NCBI GenBank assembly: GCA_009746045.1
Contig: RPFO01000213.1
Location: forward strand, 10,691,853 to 10,755,852
DNA: 64,000 nucleotides
Direction: 5' to 3'
Source of the DNA: Mesostigma viride
Lineage: Eukaryota; Streptophyta; Mesostigmatophyceae; Mesostigmatales; Mesostigmataceae
Notes under the pieces: generated by a model
Databases searched by the model: none
What the model saw: the letters and a program-made list of their open reading frames with translations, nothing else
What the model was told of the DNA's origin: nothing
Part shown: piece by piece, positions 20,486 through 32,704 of the stretch
Position numbering within the stretch: the stretch's first letter is position 1
How the letters are laid out: the number at the start of each line of letters is the position of its first letter
Program-made: the position numbers and the translations under genes

Positions 20486-23400
20486 TTAGACAGCTTGCTG
20501 AGATGGGTCCATCAGAGACTGAAGAACCTTGTATTGCACTGCTGCCTTCTGCACTAGCTTGGTCAAAGCATCAGCAGGATTGTCAACCCCAGGGATATGC
20601 TCAATATTGGCCAAGGAGGACAACTCCTTAAGAAGGAGATAATCCAAGTCCCTACTTCTGGCCATCTGCCTGTGCACAAACTGCACCATCCCCATGGAGT
20701 CTGTTTTGAGAAGAGTGGTAACCTGAAGTGGCCAAGGAGTGTTAGAAGTCATCTGATGAAGCAACTCCTTCAGATAAAGGCTTGTGTGAATGCCTTCACA
20801 AATAGCCCTGCATTCTGCCACATCACTGCTGACAGCCACCCGTTTGTGCAGGGGACTAAACCAGCTCACCAAACTCCCCAGGCCTTCCTGTCTGAGCACA
20901 AAGAGCCCTGCAGCCCTGCCCCTGACCTTGGAGACCTGCCTGCTGTCCATTGAGCTATCCACATACAGCTCCATGCAAATGGGTTGTGATAAATCCACTG
21001 CAGACAACAGAATGCCAGATGAAGCCCTGACCTGATCAGCCACCTTGGCAGACCCTAGCTCCATCAGCATGTCATCAGGCAACCTGGCTATGACCATAAG
21101 GTCTGGCCTGGAAATGCCTGCCACCCAAGCAACCATGCCCCTCACCATGGGACACAGTGCCTGTGTGATGACTGGAGGAAGCTTGCTAATGAGGGTCTCT
21201 TGATAATCATTGCCCCCCACCAGCAGCATACGCCACTCCCCCCCCTTCTTCACCAGTGTGGCCTCCATGCCCACATTAACAGCAGAGGCTCATTCTCCAC
21301 CTGCCATTGCTCCCTACCCAGAGGAAACTTGGACTTAATGATGGAGACCAGCCACGACGTGGGAGCCAGCAGGTGCAGGTCGTCCCCGTGCAGCGAAGCA
21401 TACACTGGTAGGCCTTCCCATTGCCCCAGAAACAGACAGGGGTCTACAGGAGAGACCTTCAAGTTGCAATGCTCCTTCAGGAAACGGTTGAGAGTCTCCC
21501 TCCAGATTATTGGACTTGACCTCAGGCCCTCCAGGCCCTTGAGGATTTTAAGGAACTCAGTGTGAATGTCCCTTTTCCATACAGCAGGCACCCTGACATA
21601 GAAAGGCGTCTTGCCCTCCCACTTTTCCTGTGCCACATCTGCATCCCCCTCCAGAAATGCCCTCTTGAAGTCTACCACCACTGAGCCATAGTCCAAGCCC
21701 TTGTTGAGAAGGCCTAGAAATACACACAGCAGCAGCCTCCAAGTGTCATGCAGCATGCCAGGGGTATACAACTCCTCATCAGTGCACTCACCAGTACCCT
21801 TGAACTCATTCAGCACTGGCCTGATATGTGGTACCTTGACCCCGTCCACCTCCTTCATCTTGATGACAAACTTGAGCTTGAGTAGACGTCGTGCAGGAGG
21901 CAGGTCATTGACAGGTTCCACGCATTTCTTGGAGATCCAATCCCCCCCAGATTTAATCAGACCCAGTGTGACCTGGGGACACATAATGGGAGAGGACATG
22001 AGCTTCACCAGGCCTTGGTAGTTGATAGGGCTGTGTCCAGCAAGTGAGTGAGGACCAATGCCCAAACTGCTTGGATGACTAGCAGCTGGCAATATGAGGT
22101 CATCTACCAAGGGTTCCTGCCCCTGGCACACTTGCACACGCTTAACCGTCCTGGTTACTGCACGTGATAGGTGAGTGGTCCTGAAATTAATCAGTGGGAC
22201 CTGACCAGCCCCTTCCTTAGTCAGGAGAGAGGACGTGATCACTACCCCATCCTGGCATAGGAAATTCTGCCCCAGAAGAGCAGGTCCCTGATAGCCCTCC
22301 AAGACACAAAATGCAGTGTCCTGTCCAAGGATAGGAATAGATACCTCACCCAGTACCTTCACGTGTACCCCGCCACTGAAGTCAGACACAAACTGATAGC
22401 TGGGCTCAGTCATGCTGTACCCTGCTGCAGCTCTGGTCCCAATGATGGAAACCTGAGAATTAGTGTCTACCTCTAAGGCAGTGTCCAGCCCCAGATTGCC
22501 ATGCCACCTGAGCTTGGCTACCTTGGGCTGCTTCTTGGCCCTTTGCAGAGCCCCAATCAATCCAGCCAAACTTGTCCCCCTGGGCTTGGTTAGAGCCTTG
22601 GGCTTGACAGTTGACTCCCCAGCTGTTGACCTTGCAGCCTGTTCAACAGGTACCTCTGCAACCTGGCCAGGGCTGACAGATTCCCCTGCAACAGATGTGG
22701 TCGTTGCGTCAGTGATGTCACTTGGGACCTGAAAATCCTGCAGATCCTGTGAGCCTTGTGCCTGACTGCCCTCATTCATCAGGTTAGGCTTGACATATGA
22801 CCAACTCAGCCGGTGCACATGCTTTGGTTCGTCCTCCATGCTGACCAAGCATGCGTGGCTAGCTTCATCAACCTGGGTAACCACCCCAGGACTCCAGCTA
22901 CCACGTTTGCCATACAGGCTCGGTTCCTTCCAAGCTAATACCCTCTGACCCACTGTTGGCTCCAGCATCTTCCAACCCCGGTCCTTCTCCCTCAGCTTGG
23001 CAAAGGTGACAGGTGCAGCATGTTTCCAGCCCTCCAGCACATGTGGGGGGCACAGGCCATGATATAGGCCCATTGGGCTGACAGCAACTCCATCATAGTA
23101 GAAATTGACCCTGCTGTTCAGCTGCTGCTCCACGTTCCTCAACCATGCACTCCTGACAAGTGCAAGTGCAGACAAGGGTACCCAGTCTTCAGAGATGATC
23201 AATTTCTTGACCTCCTGGATTGCCCTCTCTATAGCACCCTGCTGCCAATGAGCCTCCCTAGGTGTAACCAGCAACTCAGGAAGGGTGGGATCACCCTTGA
23301 GATGCTGAAACTGCATGTCCACCTGGATCCTTGTGGTAGGAAACTTGGCTCTTACATTCTGCAGGGCAGCCAGCAAGTACCTGTTCTTCATAGAAGGTAA

Positions 23401-23964
23401 ATGCTATAGCACCTTGTACTTTGTGTACCTGTCCACGCACACCAACAGTTGCATGCCCCTGATGTGTTGGATATCACACTGCAGATCACCAATGCTCTGA
23501 GGTAGAGCTTTGGCATGTGATTTCCTGGGCTTGTTGGAGGACAACTGGCACTTACACCGTGAGGCAGCTTGCTGACACGCCTTGAGAAGGGGTGCCCTGC
23601 CCATACGGAAGGCAAAGTTGTTTGACAGAGAAGTGGCATGCCCAAACATGTTGTGGATTCGGGCACCCAACTCCTGGTACACGGAGGAAGCAGTCCCTGG
23701 CACAGTCAGGACTGTGCTGTCAGGTTGTCCAGCATCACCATGCTGACTTCCATCCTGTTCTGACTCAGAGCTTGAGTCACCCTGCTCATGCCCAACACCT
23801 GGACCGCCAGCAGGGACCACATGCACACCACCAGAGGCCTTCACACCCCTCTGTGGTTGTACATTGGTTTCTCTCATAATGAGAGGTCCACCCTCGTGCC
23901 CAGCACGAGGATGCATGGGGTCAGACATTCTTACAGCTGCACCAGCTGTCAAGGACGTCTTCAT
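20486..23964 (-). pseudogene. pol: CopB pol: INT, retropepsin-like, RT, RNase H
   Basis: One reading frame from 23964 to about 21270, broken by a TAG at 23404-23406, then a frameshift near 21270 into the frame ending at 20486. INT: zinc-finger His pair near MFGH, first Asp in CDIQHIRG, second in VDMQFQHL, Glu in GAIERAIQ, and a C-terminal domain (RVNFYYDGVAVSP, EPSLYGKRGSW). Then the retropepsin-like domain with DTNSQVSII (22453-22467) and LLGQNFL. RT has VVDFKRAFLEGD and HGDD (21379-21390). RNase H has YVDSSMDSR, AECRAICEG, TDSMGMVQF and NPADALTK. The protease lying between INT and RT is visible within the single ORF 23391-21250, so the order is not an artefact of rearrangement. Confidence 0.9.
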
Positions 23965-24105
23965 AGGAACCTGTACCTCTCCAGGTGACCTGGGGCCATC
24001 CTGAACCTGGAGATCACCCTCTTGTTGCCCAGATATAAAATCTGCATTGGAGCACCTGGCCCCCCCCTTGGGTGAATTCAGGTGTGTAGGGGTTGCCTCA
24101 GACAG

Positions 24106-24698
24106 TCATTGCTCCTTGTTGTCTTCTTGTTGACTGCCCTTTGAAGGCTGGCCTGCCTGGGACTTGTTGTTGTTTTTGTTGTTGTTATTCTTGTTGCTGC
24201 CCTGGCCCTGGGTCTTCTTGAAGCTGGGACACTCCTTCTTGATGTGCCCCCACCCCTTGCACAGGTAGCACTGGATCTTTGACTTGCCCTGGCCTCCTCC
24301 CCCGTTGTCAGGCGCGTTACCCTGCCTGGGCTTGCCACCCACCCTCCTGAACACCGACTTGGCATGTGATTGCCCGTCAGGGTCGGGTGAATGGTTGGCC
24401 TTCCGCTTGTTGTGGTTGCCCCCACGCCTTCCTTGGCTTCTGTCAGCCTCAGACGCCTTGGAGCCCCCCTGGGCACGCCCACCTGCGTGGGTAGCCTTCA
24501 CAGCTGGCACTCCACCCTCAAACAGCTCCTCTGCCTCGAGTGCTTGTTTGATTATGACCTTGTAGGCCTTGAGGGTAGAGTGTGGGGCACACATGACCTT
24601 TAAAGAGCCACGTGTAGCCTTGTCCAGCCCAGAAACCTTAAGCCAGTTTGTCAGGGCTATGTTGTCAGCAACATTGAAGCCATGAGCCCTGCCCTCCT
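24106..24698 (-). pseudogene. gag: CopB gag, C-terminal part with zinc knuckle
   Basis: The nucleocapsid part carries a CX2CX4HX4C knuckle (CYLCKGWGHIKKEC) and a Lys/Asn-rich tail. It ends in TGA (24106-24108) followed by CTG; the INT frame continues in phase beyond this stop. At the upstream end the frame is cut by the CopC LTR at 24699 and resumes at 33166, restoring a continuous phase across the duplication CTCCT. Confidence 0.85.
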
Positions 24699-25156
24699 AG
24701 TTGGATGGAGACTAGCGACGACGAACAACTGCTGAAGCTGAAAGCGAATGATGATTGTATTAGCAATAATACAATGAGAGAGCAATGGAAGCTGAGGGCT
24801 CAGAATGGAACGTCTGGGCAAACTCGGGTGCTGCGGCACTCCCCAGTGCTACGCCTATATGCCTATGGCGGTGCTACCTGCAGCACCGACCAGTGGACAA
24901 CTGTACACTGCAATGCCATGCGACCACGTCACTAGCAACCAGCTAAGACTCGGCCCGTCAGGCCCGGCTACACCGGACCTGGCGGGTCGAGCTAGCACCT
25001 AGGAACAGTCTGGCACTAACCGCACATCGGTCCACATGACACCTCAGTACCGTACACCCTGCCGTACTGTACTGAGGTGTCCCGCTCAGCCGCGGTAGGC
25101 AATACGCGGCGCGCAGGCCGGAAATCCGTGTGTCAGCCTAAGCATCTCATCTAACT
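24699..25156 (-). repeat. CopC 3' LTR
   Basis: 458 bp. On the minus strand it begins AGTTAGATG after a purine-rich GGAAAACATAATGGG and ends CATCCAACT, an inverted repeat of the start with one mismatch. Copy at 32705-33161. Confidence 0.88.
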
Positions 25157-26216
25157 CCCATTATGTTTTCCTTTCAGGTTGAAGGCTAGCGACTTCAAGC
25201 CTGACCCTGCCCAGCTAGGAGACTGACTCCAAGCTGACTGAGGTGCTGAGCAACTGACACCCATACTGCAACATCTGGACTGAAAAAGATGGGCCCCAGA
25301 ACTCGTGCAATACTTGTGATGGCATCACGTTTAGCTCAACATGCCCGGGGAGTTCCTCCTCCTCGCGAGCTCACAAGGGAGATAGCTATGCCTGTCTGCC
25401 TATCCAGGGAGTGCATCACCAGCCAAGAGAGCCATTGTAAAAATGCCAAGGTAACCGTTTAAGAGGTTCCATGTTGTTCCATCATCATCGCCCACTCAGA
25501 GAAAAATACCCAGCCAGGCTGGGTCAACTGAGCTCAGGTTACCTGCAACCTGAGGAGTGACAGTGGACAGGTTTATTGCACCCTGCACTGTCCATGTTGT
25601 ACCTGCACAACATGTGAGGACCAGCCACCCCTGCCCTGCACAGAGGGGGCTGAAGTCCGAGTGACAGGTGACAGGACTATGACATCCTGGACCTGGCCAC
25701 ATTGCACCTGCACAACGTGTGAGACCAGCCACCCCTGCCCTGCACATGGGTGACTGAAGTCCTGGTGACAGGTGACAGGAATATTTCATCCTGCACCTGT
25801 GCTGAGCACGTTGTACTAGACAACATGACAGCACCCATGCCTTACTGCCACTGAACAGTAAGGCCAGGTGGCCCAGGATATCCACAGTGAACTGGGGTCC
25901 TGGGTAACCACCTGTCAAGGGAGCTTTGACCCTCCACTTGAATGGGGGCACCTGAGCCACTGAGCTCAAGGCCAATCCACCAAGGCATACGCCCTAGGGA
26001 AAAAGGTGTGAGATACATCCCATGCCCACCTATGAAGGTGTGCATAACGAAATTCCATGGTGTTGAAAAAATCAAAACAGATTTTATTGGGCATAGGGCA
26101 CGCAGATGTATGAAAACAGACTCCAACCAACCCCCTTGCTGGAAGCCACAACCTACCCCTTGGACCTGCCCAAGGGGTACTGGGTGACCTAGGCGGCCCT
26201 GGTGAACAGGACCCTG
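25157..26216 (-). other. CopC 3' noncoding region with tandem duplication
   Basis: No ORF of note. A 105 bp unit is repeated in tandem at 25601-25705 and 25706-25809 (shared words ACCAGCCACCCCTGCCCTGC and GTGACAGGTGACAGGA). I find no T-arm-like hairpin here, unlike the other copies. Confidence 0.6.
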
Positions 26217-28006
26217 CTAGGCGTCCCCCCTATGGGGCAGGGTTGCCTGCTTGCCATAGGGGTTCATCAAGTGGTACAACAGCTGATATTGTTCAGCTGC
26301 CTGCTGAGGCACTTTAGTGAGTGCATCAGCAGCGTTGTGTTTGTCCTCCACGTGACGGGTGGACTCCCAGTAGGTGGACTCCTGTTTCAGGACCACCCAG
26401 TCAAGATCAGTGTGCACAGCATAGGGGTTAGCAAGGAAACTGAGGACTGACTGACTGTCAGTGAGCAAGTGTGCCACCACCCCAGCATTGCTGCCTGCTT
26501 GCATCTGCAACCAAACCAGCACATGATTCAAGTACCTGGCATGAAGCACTGCTGACACCACTGCCCTGCACTCAGCAGCATTGCTGCTGACAGCCTTGCG
26601 TCTATGCAACCGGCTGTACCATGAAATGAGAGACAAGGGTGCATCATCATTCTGCACAAAATACAAGCCTGACTCCCTTGCCTGCAACTTGGTAATCTGC
26701 CTGGACTCCATGGAACTATCCATCATAGCTTGGATGTGAATGGTTTTGTGGAGATCCAAGGAGTGCAAGATAAGGGGAGGGCCTTCCTGGAGAGTTTTGG
26801 TGATGGCTTTGTGACCTACTTGCATCAAGACATCATCATCAACTCTGCTAACCACAGCCAGGTGAGGTGCACACGTTGAGCACAACCACCCCAGCTTGCC
26901 TCTAATGGTAGGACAGGCTCCAGGTTTGATTTTTGTTTGCAAAACCTCCAAGCAGCTGTGCATGTAATCATTGGGAGAGTAGAGTGCACACACCCACTGG
27001 TTTTGATGCTGCTGGAGTTGTAACATTGTGCCACAAAATTTTATGGCAGTGGTGCCCAGCTCTACTTGCTTGCCAATCTCAAAATGCTGTGACACTTGTT
27101 GAATAAAATCATCCACAGCACGCCTTGGCCCAGCAATCAGCTGATCATCCCCATGCCACACAAAGGTGAGAATGCCATGAGGGTGTGGGACCACAAAGAA
27201 GCAAGGGTCTATGTCATCATATCTAGCCCCTAGCTTTTCAAACACAGCCTGAGCTGACATCCTGAAAATGCGAGGAGCTGATTGCAGCCCTTCAACACCT
27301 ATGTTAGCTTTCAGGTACTGCTGAGGGATGTGTTTTGCCCAAACTCTGGGAGTGGAGACTACATACACCTGACCATGCCACACTTGTTGTGCTATCTCAG
27401 GTGAGCCTTTCAGGAAAGCCCTTTTAATGTCTGTAGCCTTACATACATAGTCATCCCCATCATTGAGATGACCCACAAAGACAGACAGCAAGATTTTTAG
27501 GGATGTTTGCTGAATGCCTGGCGTGTACAACTCTGCCTCTGTCAGATCAGTGGTGCCCTTGAACTCTGTCACACAAGGTCTAGCATGAAAATGACTGACC
27601 CATCTGCTGCTGGCTTATGTTTACACACAAACTTCAGGCGCAAGTGCTTGCACCCTGCAGGCTTTTTGTCAATAGGTGTGACAGGTGGAGTATGAGAAGG
27701 ACTAAGAGGATCTGGCACTACCCATTCTTCCCTGGCCTTGTTAAAGGCCTCCACCCATTTTAGGAATCCTATGTGTGTGCGACAGTCTTGCTCTATCTGT
27801 TCATAAGAAAGAGGAGACATTTTAGCCACATCATGCTTGCCCAATCCAAATGAGTTGGGATGAAGTTTTTGGTTGTGAACCAAGTCTGCCACACAGGGTT
27901 CTTGCCCTGGGGCATACTTGGGTGTAGCAAATTTTACAGAAGCAATGTTGGTGTTAAGAAGTTTTTCAAGAGAAATTTTGAAATGATTCAGATCAACACC
28001 ACCCAT
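26217..28006 (-). pseudogene. pol: CopC RT and RNase H
   Basis: Two open segments, 28006-27569 and 27572-26217, joined by a one-base shift where the first ends (VIFMLDLV) and the second begins (MTEFKGTTD). RT motifs: ATDIKRAFLKG, the LQSAPRIF box, DPCFFV and WHGDDQLI (HGDD at 27144-27155). RNase H: MDSSMESR, AECRAVVS, TDSQSVLSF and HNAADALTK. The C-terminal segment is intact for 451 codons. The similarity to CopA/CopB is moderate throughout, which makes the shared HGDD and the shared domain order informative. Confidence 0.87.
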
Positions 28007-28686
28007 GTCCTGGATGGATAGTCTATCACTGGAGATATGACACCAGGGTAACAGAGAAAAGGATCCCCCAACAAAGCATTCCCTTTATAACCTTCCAATA
28101 CCTGAAAAGGAGTGGGGATACCGAGTATAGTCAACATGACCTGACCTAATACCTTGAGGGATGACTGCCCTGAGAAATCAGCCACATGGTGCCAGGGTGA
28201 AGGTTCCAAAGGCAAATGGGGCACAGCCAGGGCACTGATAATGCTGACCTGGGCTTGTGTGTCCACTGCAACCATAAATGGGCTATTGTCATTCTGCCCA
28301 ACCTTCCCCACCTTAGCTGATCCTGCAGCAGTTTGAGCTTTGGCTCTATGAGCTGCTTGTAAAATGCGAACAGCGTCTGCTAGGCTGCGTTTGGAAGGTG
28401 CAGCTAGTGGCTGAGCTATGTTCACACTTGAAGAGGTGATAGGTTGCTGATCACCTGTTTTGCCAATGTGACCCTCTGCTGCAGGGGGCCAAGCCTGCAG
28501 TGACTGCCTGCAATCATCAAGGGTGACCTGGGTGTCACAGTGGGTGTGGCTCTCACACTCACCAGTGGGTGTTCCAAACAACCACTCACTGGGCAACGCT
28601 GGGATGCCAGGCAACTGTACAGGGCTGTCGGCCAACAGCTCTTCCTCCTCTGCCACGTCTGACACAGTTGGAAAATACAATTTCAT
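27988..28686 (-). CDS. CopC retropepsin-like domain ORF
   Basis: 232 codons. The second half is the aspartic-protease-like domain: DTQAQVSII (28249-28263), VADFSGQSSLKVLGQV, then EGYKGNALLGDPFLC, the equivalent of the ILG..FL flap-distal motif. The active-site triplet D-T-G is replaced by D-T-Q. The ORF starts with an ATG overlapping the stop of the gag-INT ORF (ATGA), and its 3' end overlaps the next segment. In CopA and CopB the same domain is fused in frame after INT, so the separate ORF may reflect a frameshift, natural or mutational. Confidence 0.7.
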   Translation of the reverse strand: MKLYFPTVSDVAEEEELLADSPVQLPGIPALPSEWLFGTPTGECESHTHCDTQVTLDDCRQSLQAWPPAAEGHIGKTGDQQPITSSSVNIAQPLAAPSKRSLADAVRILQAAHRAKAQTAAGSAKVGKVGQNDNSPFMVAVDTQAQVSIISALAVPHLPLEPSPWHHVADFSGQSSLKVLGQVMLTILGIPTPFQVLEGYKGNALLGDPFLCYPGVISPVIDYPSRTWVVLI

Positions 28687-29978
28687 CCTGTGAGGTGAAC
28701 ACCTGTGAATTTTCCCGTGTCATTGTGTTTAACTAACACTGTCCTGCCAGTGGTGTTAAACTTTAGGATGGTGGCTGGCCCATGCCAGGTACCCACCTTG
28801 CCTAGTCCCGACTCCTTGTAGAATAGGACCTGATCCCCTTCTCTGAAGGTGGGACGTGGATGCTTTGCATCCTTGACAGCTAACCTGCTAGCTGTCTGTG
28901 CTCGCTGTGCGTTGTATAGGGCTAGTACCTCAGGTGGATAAATGCCTGCATGCAATCCATCTGGTGTAATGACCACCCCTTGTGGGGTTTTCATGAGTGG
29001 CCTCCTGTTGAGGACTTGGCACAACCTGGTGGACCACAGAGCTCTGTCAGCATATGACCCACTGTCAGCCAGCAGATTGCCATCTTCTTTGGCTACAAGG
29101 GTTTTAATGGACCTGATGGCCCTTTCAATAATGCCTTGCCTCTCATGATCTTCTAGCCCAGCCAGATCAATAGCCTCACACCCTGGTTCATTGGCAAGAC
29201 ACGTGAACTGCTGATCCAGTAACAATGCCTCCACAGGGTAGTACCTGGCCTGAGCAATCAAGAGAGCCCTGAGCAACTGTGTCTTGTCCATTCCAGGTAA
29301 TGGTTCAATGGTTGTGTACCTTGACCATGCATCTTTAAGTGCCAAGTAAGATTGTCCTTTGATATGAAAGACATCTCCTACCACCCTGCCCTTGCTCTTA
29401 GGTGGGGTAGCTACATGCCACTTAGGGGGTTTGGGTGCATTGAACTGACAATGCTGGCAGTGGGATCTGACCACCTGGCATGCACGTCTGAGTGCTGCCC
29501 CCCCTATTGCTGCTGCCACCACCTCTGCACTCACTTCATGCCCATAAAGGAAATGCAACTGCAAAGCAAGCTCCTGAAAACTGATATGAGCATCCTCTGC
29601 TGGGGACACTCTGCACACCTTGGGAACCATAGATGTGAAGGTTGGTTTAGAGACATAATCTTCTGAAACCAGCTGTAGCACCTTTCCAGAACTGCTCACT
29701 GCTCTGACAGTGGGGCATGCAGATGAAAGAGGTGAAGCAGGCACACTCAAGCCAGCATGAGAGGGAGACTCACACTTCTTGCCGTAAGGAGGCCGCTTGC
29801 AGTCCTTGGGGTCACCGTGGGGCGGCCCGTGGCACTTGTGGCACAGGACGTCCAAATGCCCCAGCTCGTCCACGTTCTTGCGGCAGGTGGGCCGCAGGTG
29901 GTACTTCATGCCACAGCGGGTGCACCGCTGAGAAGACTTGTCCTCCTTGTCCTGCTTCTTGTTGTTGTTGTTGTTGTT

Positions 29979-30044
<66 letters not shown>

Positions 30045-30341
30045 GCTGGAGCTGCCCCCCTTGGAGGGAGACTGCCCCTTACCCTTGCCCTTGCCCCAGC
30101 CCCTGCCCTTGCCCTTGCCCTTGCCCTTGCCCTTGCCCTTAAACATTTGTCCCAGCAGGGACTTGACTTCTGCCATAGTGACAGGTCTCTTGCTCCTGTC
30201 TTCCCTCTCCCTATCCTCCTCCTCCCTCTCTTCCCCCCTGACCCTCTTTACAGAGGTGCCCATGGCCCCCTGGCTAAGGGGAGCCAAGGCCAGCTTGATA
30301 TAATCCAATGCCTCCTTCATGTCCTCCCAGTACTTTGCCAT
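28683..30341 (-). CDS. CopC gag C-terminus and integrase
   Basis: 552 codons. Order: coiled/charged segment, a (GK)n run, about 30 consecutive Asn (29960-30044), two CCHC-like knuckles (CTRCGMKYHLRPTC and CHKCHGPPHGDPKDC), an INT HHCC finger (HFLYGH ... CQHC), then the INT core with first Asp in GDVFHIKG, second in LLLDQQFTC and Glu in GIIERAIRS. The C-terminal INT domain is GDQVLFYKESGLGKVGTWHG. INT inserts cDNA into the genome. No protease lies between knuckles and INT. It is continuous with gag upstream through a one-base frameshift near 30340. Confidence 0.85.
29960..30044 (-). repeat. (AAC)n microsatellite encoding poly-Asn
   Basis: About 28 nearly perfect GTT triplets on the plus strand, in the Asn frame of CopC gag. 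Adjacent at about 30080-30145 is a TTGCCC hexamer array coding Gly-Lys repeats. Both are low-complexity slippage tracts within a coding region. Confidence 0.9.
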
Positions 30342-31079
30342 TCCTGTGCAAGCATAGCGTAGGTGTTTTTGTCAAGTTTGAGTTTCTCAAGGAAGAACGC
30401 AGCAAGAACTTGTGATCTAGCTGCTGGACATCAGGACGTGCTTTGATGGCTAGCTCATATTTCTTTGTCTCAGCCACATAGTCCACTGATGTGACCCTGT
30501 ATTCCTCTACCCACCTGAATGCCCCATATATGTCCACAGATGAGGGGGTGGAGAGGAGGTCAGTTAGCTCCTTCATGAAAGCCTCCCAAACTGCCCTAGC
30601 CTGCGTGTCCTGCCACTTGGGATACCTACGCTGGAAGACAAGAATGAGATTCTGAATCTGAGAGGAGGACTGATGGTAAAATCCCCCTGCATGAGAGATC
30701 CAAACCAATTCTTGACATTCAGTTCCTCCCTAGCCAGCTGCAGAGAGAGAAGTGCATGATTCCCCTGCTCCCTAGTATACCCCTCAGGCAGCCCCCTGAC
30801 ATTAATCCTATCCACAGGACGGTTTTCATTGTAAGTGGGCAACCTAGAGGGGGATGCAGGGGGAGAGGGAGAAGATGGTGTTGCTGCTGCAGCATTCACA
30901 GGAGAGACATGCTGAGAGGGAAGTGCTACTTGAGTGAGCTGAGCAGGATGGGCAAACATGGGCTGTGTAGGAGGGTTAGACAACATAGGGGTGGGCTGGG
31001 TGGGGGTGTGAGTGTGTGTCACTTCCCGCCTCCTGCTGCGGGCCTCCTCCCAATCATGGAAGGTGGGAGAGAGGGACAC
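30274..31079 (-). pseudogene. gag: CopC gag, N-terminal part
   Basis: Two overlapping segments, 31079-30573 and 30708-30274, with a frameshift near 30690. The first has a Pro/Ser/Thr-rich head and a helical start of the capsid-like region (LLSLQLAREELNVKNWFG). The second continues the helical capsid-like part (WQDTQARAVWEAFMKELTDLL, FRWVEEYRVTSVDY). The layout resembles CopA gag, but similarity is weak. The product would coat the particle. Confidence 0.6.
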
Positions 31080-31131
31080 TTCATCGTCAGTAGGGTTAGT
31101 AAGATCATGATGCAGCCAGGTAGGCAGCCAC

Positions 31132-31782
31132 CTACCCGCCCCTCAGGATGGCGTTGTGCAGGAGCTCCAGACGCACCAGACGCACCCTGCTGCCCTGCAC
31201 CCTCCTCCCTGAGAGGAGAGCCTGCAGGGCAGGCAGCAGGTCGTCGCACACCCTGCGTGTGCCCTCTTGGAGGTTGGGCAAGCCCAGGATGTGCGTGATG
31301 ATTGCACACACCAGGCTGCCCGCCTCCGCGACGTGCATCTGCTGGCTCCTGTCGGCCAGCCCACGGAAGGAGGCTGTGGCTGTCTGTATGGCACGCCACA
31401 CGGCCTCATCACCCAGGGTGATGAAGTCCGACCTTCCAGGTCGCCCTCCAGCAGTGCTGGTTGCTGCCCAGCTGGTGGGACCCTGAGGCCCCTCCGGCCC
31501 TGCCAGGGACTTGTCCTTGTTGCGGCTAGAGGGGGCCTGCCCCCCAGAGCCGCTGGAGGTGCCCGTGACACCCTCCATGGGGGCTGCATCCCCCGCCAGC
31601 GCCGGAGGCGCCGGCGTCGCTGCCGGGGTCCCTGCGACCCCGGGCGCTTGTGTCGCCGCCGGGGTCCCTGCGACCCCGGTGGCCTCCTCAGCCACCTGGC
31701 CCCCCACGCTGGGCGGGGGAGCCTGCGGCTGAGGTTGGACCCTCTGACCTGCCAGAGGGTCCTGGGTGGCTTCACCACCCAT
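31132..31782 (-). CDS. CopC ORF upstream of gag, unknown function
   Basis: 216 codons, start at 31782 (MGGEATQDPL). The N-terminal two thirds is Pro/Ala/Gly/Thr-rich with a repeated GVAGTPAAT unit. The C-terminal third looks folded and helical (DEAVWRAIQTATASFRGLADRS, ITHILGLPNLQEGTRRVCDDLLPALQALL). It is separated from gag by about 50 bases. I do not recognise a family. It may correspond to the gag N-terminal head of CopA2 or to the extra ORF of this clade. Confidence 0.5.
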   Translation of the reverse strand: MGGEATQDPLAGQRVQPQPQAPPPSVGGQVAEEATGVAGTPAATQAPGVAGTPAATPAPPALAGDAAPMEGVTGTSSGSGGQAPSSRNKDKSLAGPEGPQGPTSWAATSTAGGRPGRSDFITLGDEAVWRAIQTATASFRGLADRSQQMHVAEAGSLVCAIITHILGLPNLQEGTRRVCDDLLPALQALLSGRRVQGSRVRLVRLELLHNAILRGG

Positions 31783-32058
31783 GGGCGTGTTGGGGCGTCT
31801 GCCGCCCCGCGCTCCGTCGCAGGCGGCATCGCAGCCGCCTCACGCCTATCCGGGCCCCAGCCAACTGGCGTGACTTGGGGCCACGGCCCAACGGAGTCAG
31901 CGGATCTCCTGTCTGGCGACCACGCGCAGCGCCTCTCTCTGGCGCTGCCTGGACGCCCACTGATCAACAGTGCCGGGTTGTGCCTCGGCCGATTGGCGAA
32001 ACAGTACAGCCAAACTGCCACCTGAACCAGGGGAACTGCATCCTCAGACGCCCCTCGA

Positions 32059-32664
32059 TCAGCGTTGCACCCGATGAACCTCTATCGCGTGATCCTCATC
32101 TGGAAGCAGCTGAAAACGTTGATGTATGATCCGGCCGTTCACCGAAATGAACGCCGGGATGTCGTCCTCCCCAATGGGGAGAAAATGGGGTGGGCGCCCG
32201 AACGCGACCGGGGGCGGAACATGTTCCCCATACCGGTCAATGTCCATGATGGCCATCTGTCGGCCCACGGAAAGGTTACCAGACGTCGCAGGTGTCTGTG
32301 ACGAAATCTCGAGCGAAGGCCGACCTCGCAGGCTGCACCTCCCATCCTCCTCGAGGAATCACTCCGCTCACGACCCCCGTCACCTGCGACGGGGGAATTA
32401 CGTGCCCGGGGGACCTGCCCCCCAGGTGCCATGGCGGACGAACCGCCAGTGGCAAACGGACGACCGCTCGCCATCCCCGGGCGCCGGGCCCCACCTGCGG
32501 GCCCCGACGCCTGGGTGGTCAGCGACCACCGTGCGGAAGGTGACGTTGGGCGTCACCCTCGCATCGTTGGTGGAGGGCGTGCCCTCCGGCGAAAGTCGGG
32601 GTGAGGTGCGCCTGGCAGGCGCCTTCCCCTTGTTGTTGTTGTTGTTGCCGTTGTTGGAAGCCAT
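32059..32664 (-). pseudogene. CopC ORF next to 5' LTR, broken
   Basis: A start Met at 32664 (MASNNGNNNNNKGKAP), 40 bases inside the 5' LTR, opens a basic Asn/Pro-rich head. Coherent-looking sequence continues in other frames and ends with VNGRIIHQRFQLLPDEDHAIEVH before a stop at 32059. At least two frameshifts would be needed. The position is that of the extra ORF in CopA and CopB. The function is unknown and the extent uncertain. Confidence 0.4.
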
Positions 32665-32704
32665 ATTTTTTTTTTGCGAAAAAAATAAAGAACTTTTCAG
32701 TCCA

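Noticed and set aside
29757-30362. Plus-strand ORFs with long Val, Leu or Cys runs
   Set aside because: They are antisense readings of the AAC repeat and GK repeat in CopC gag.
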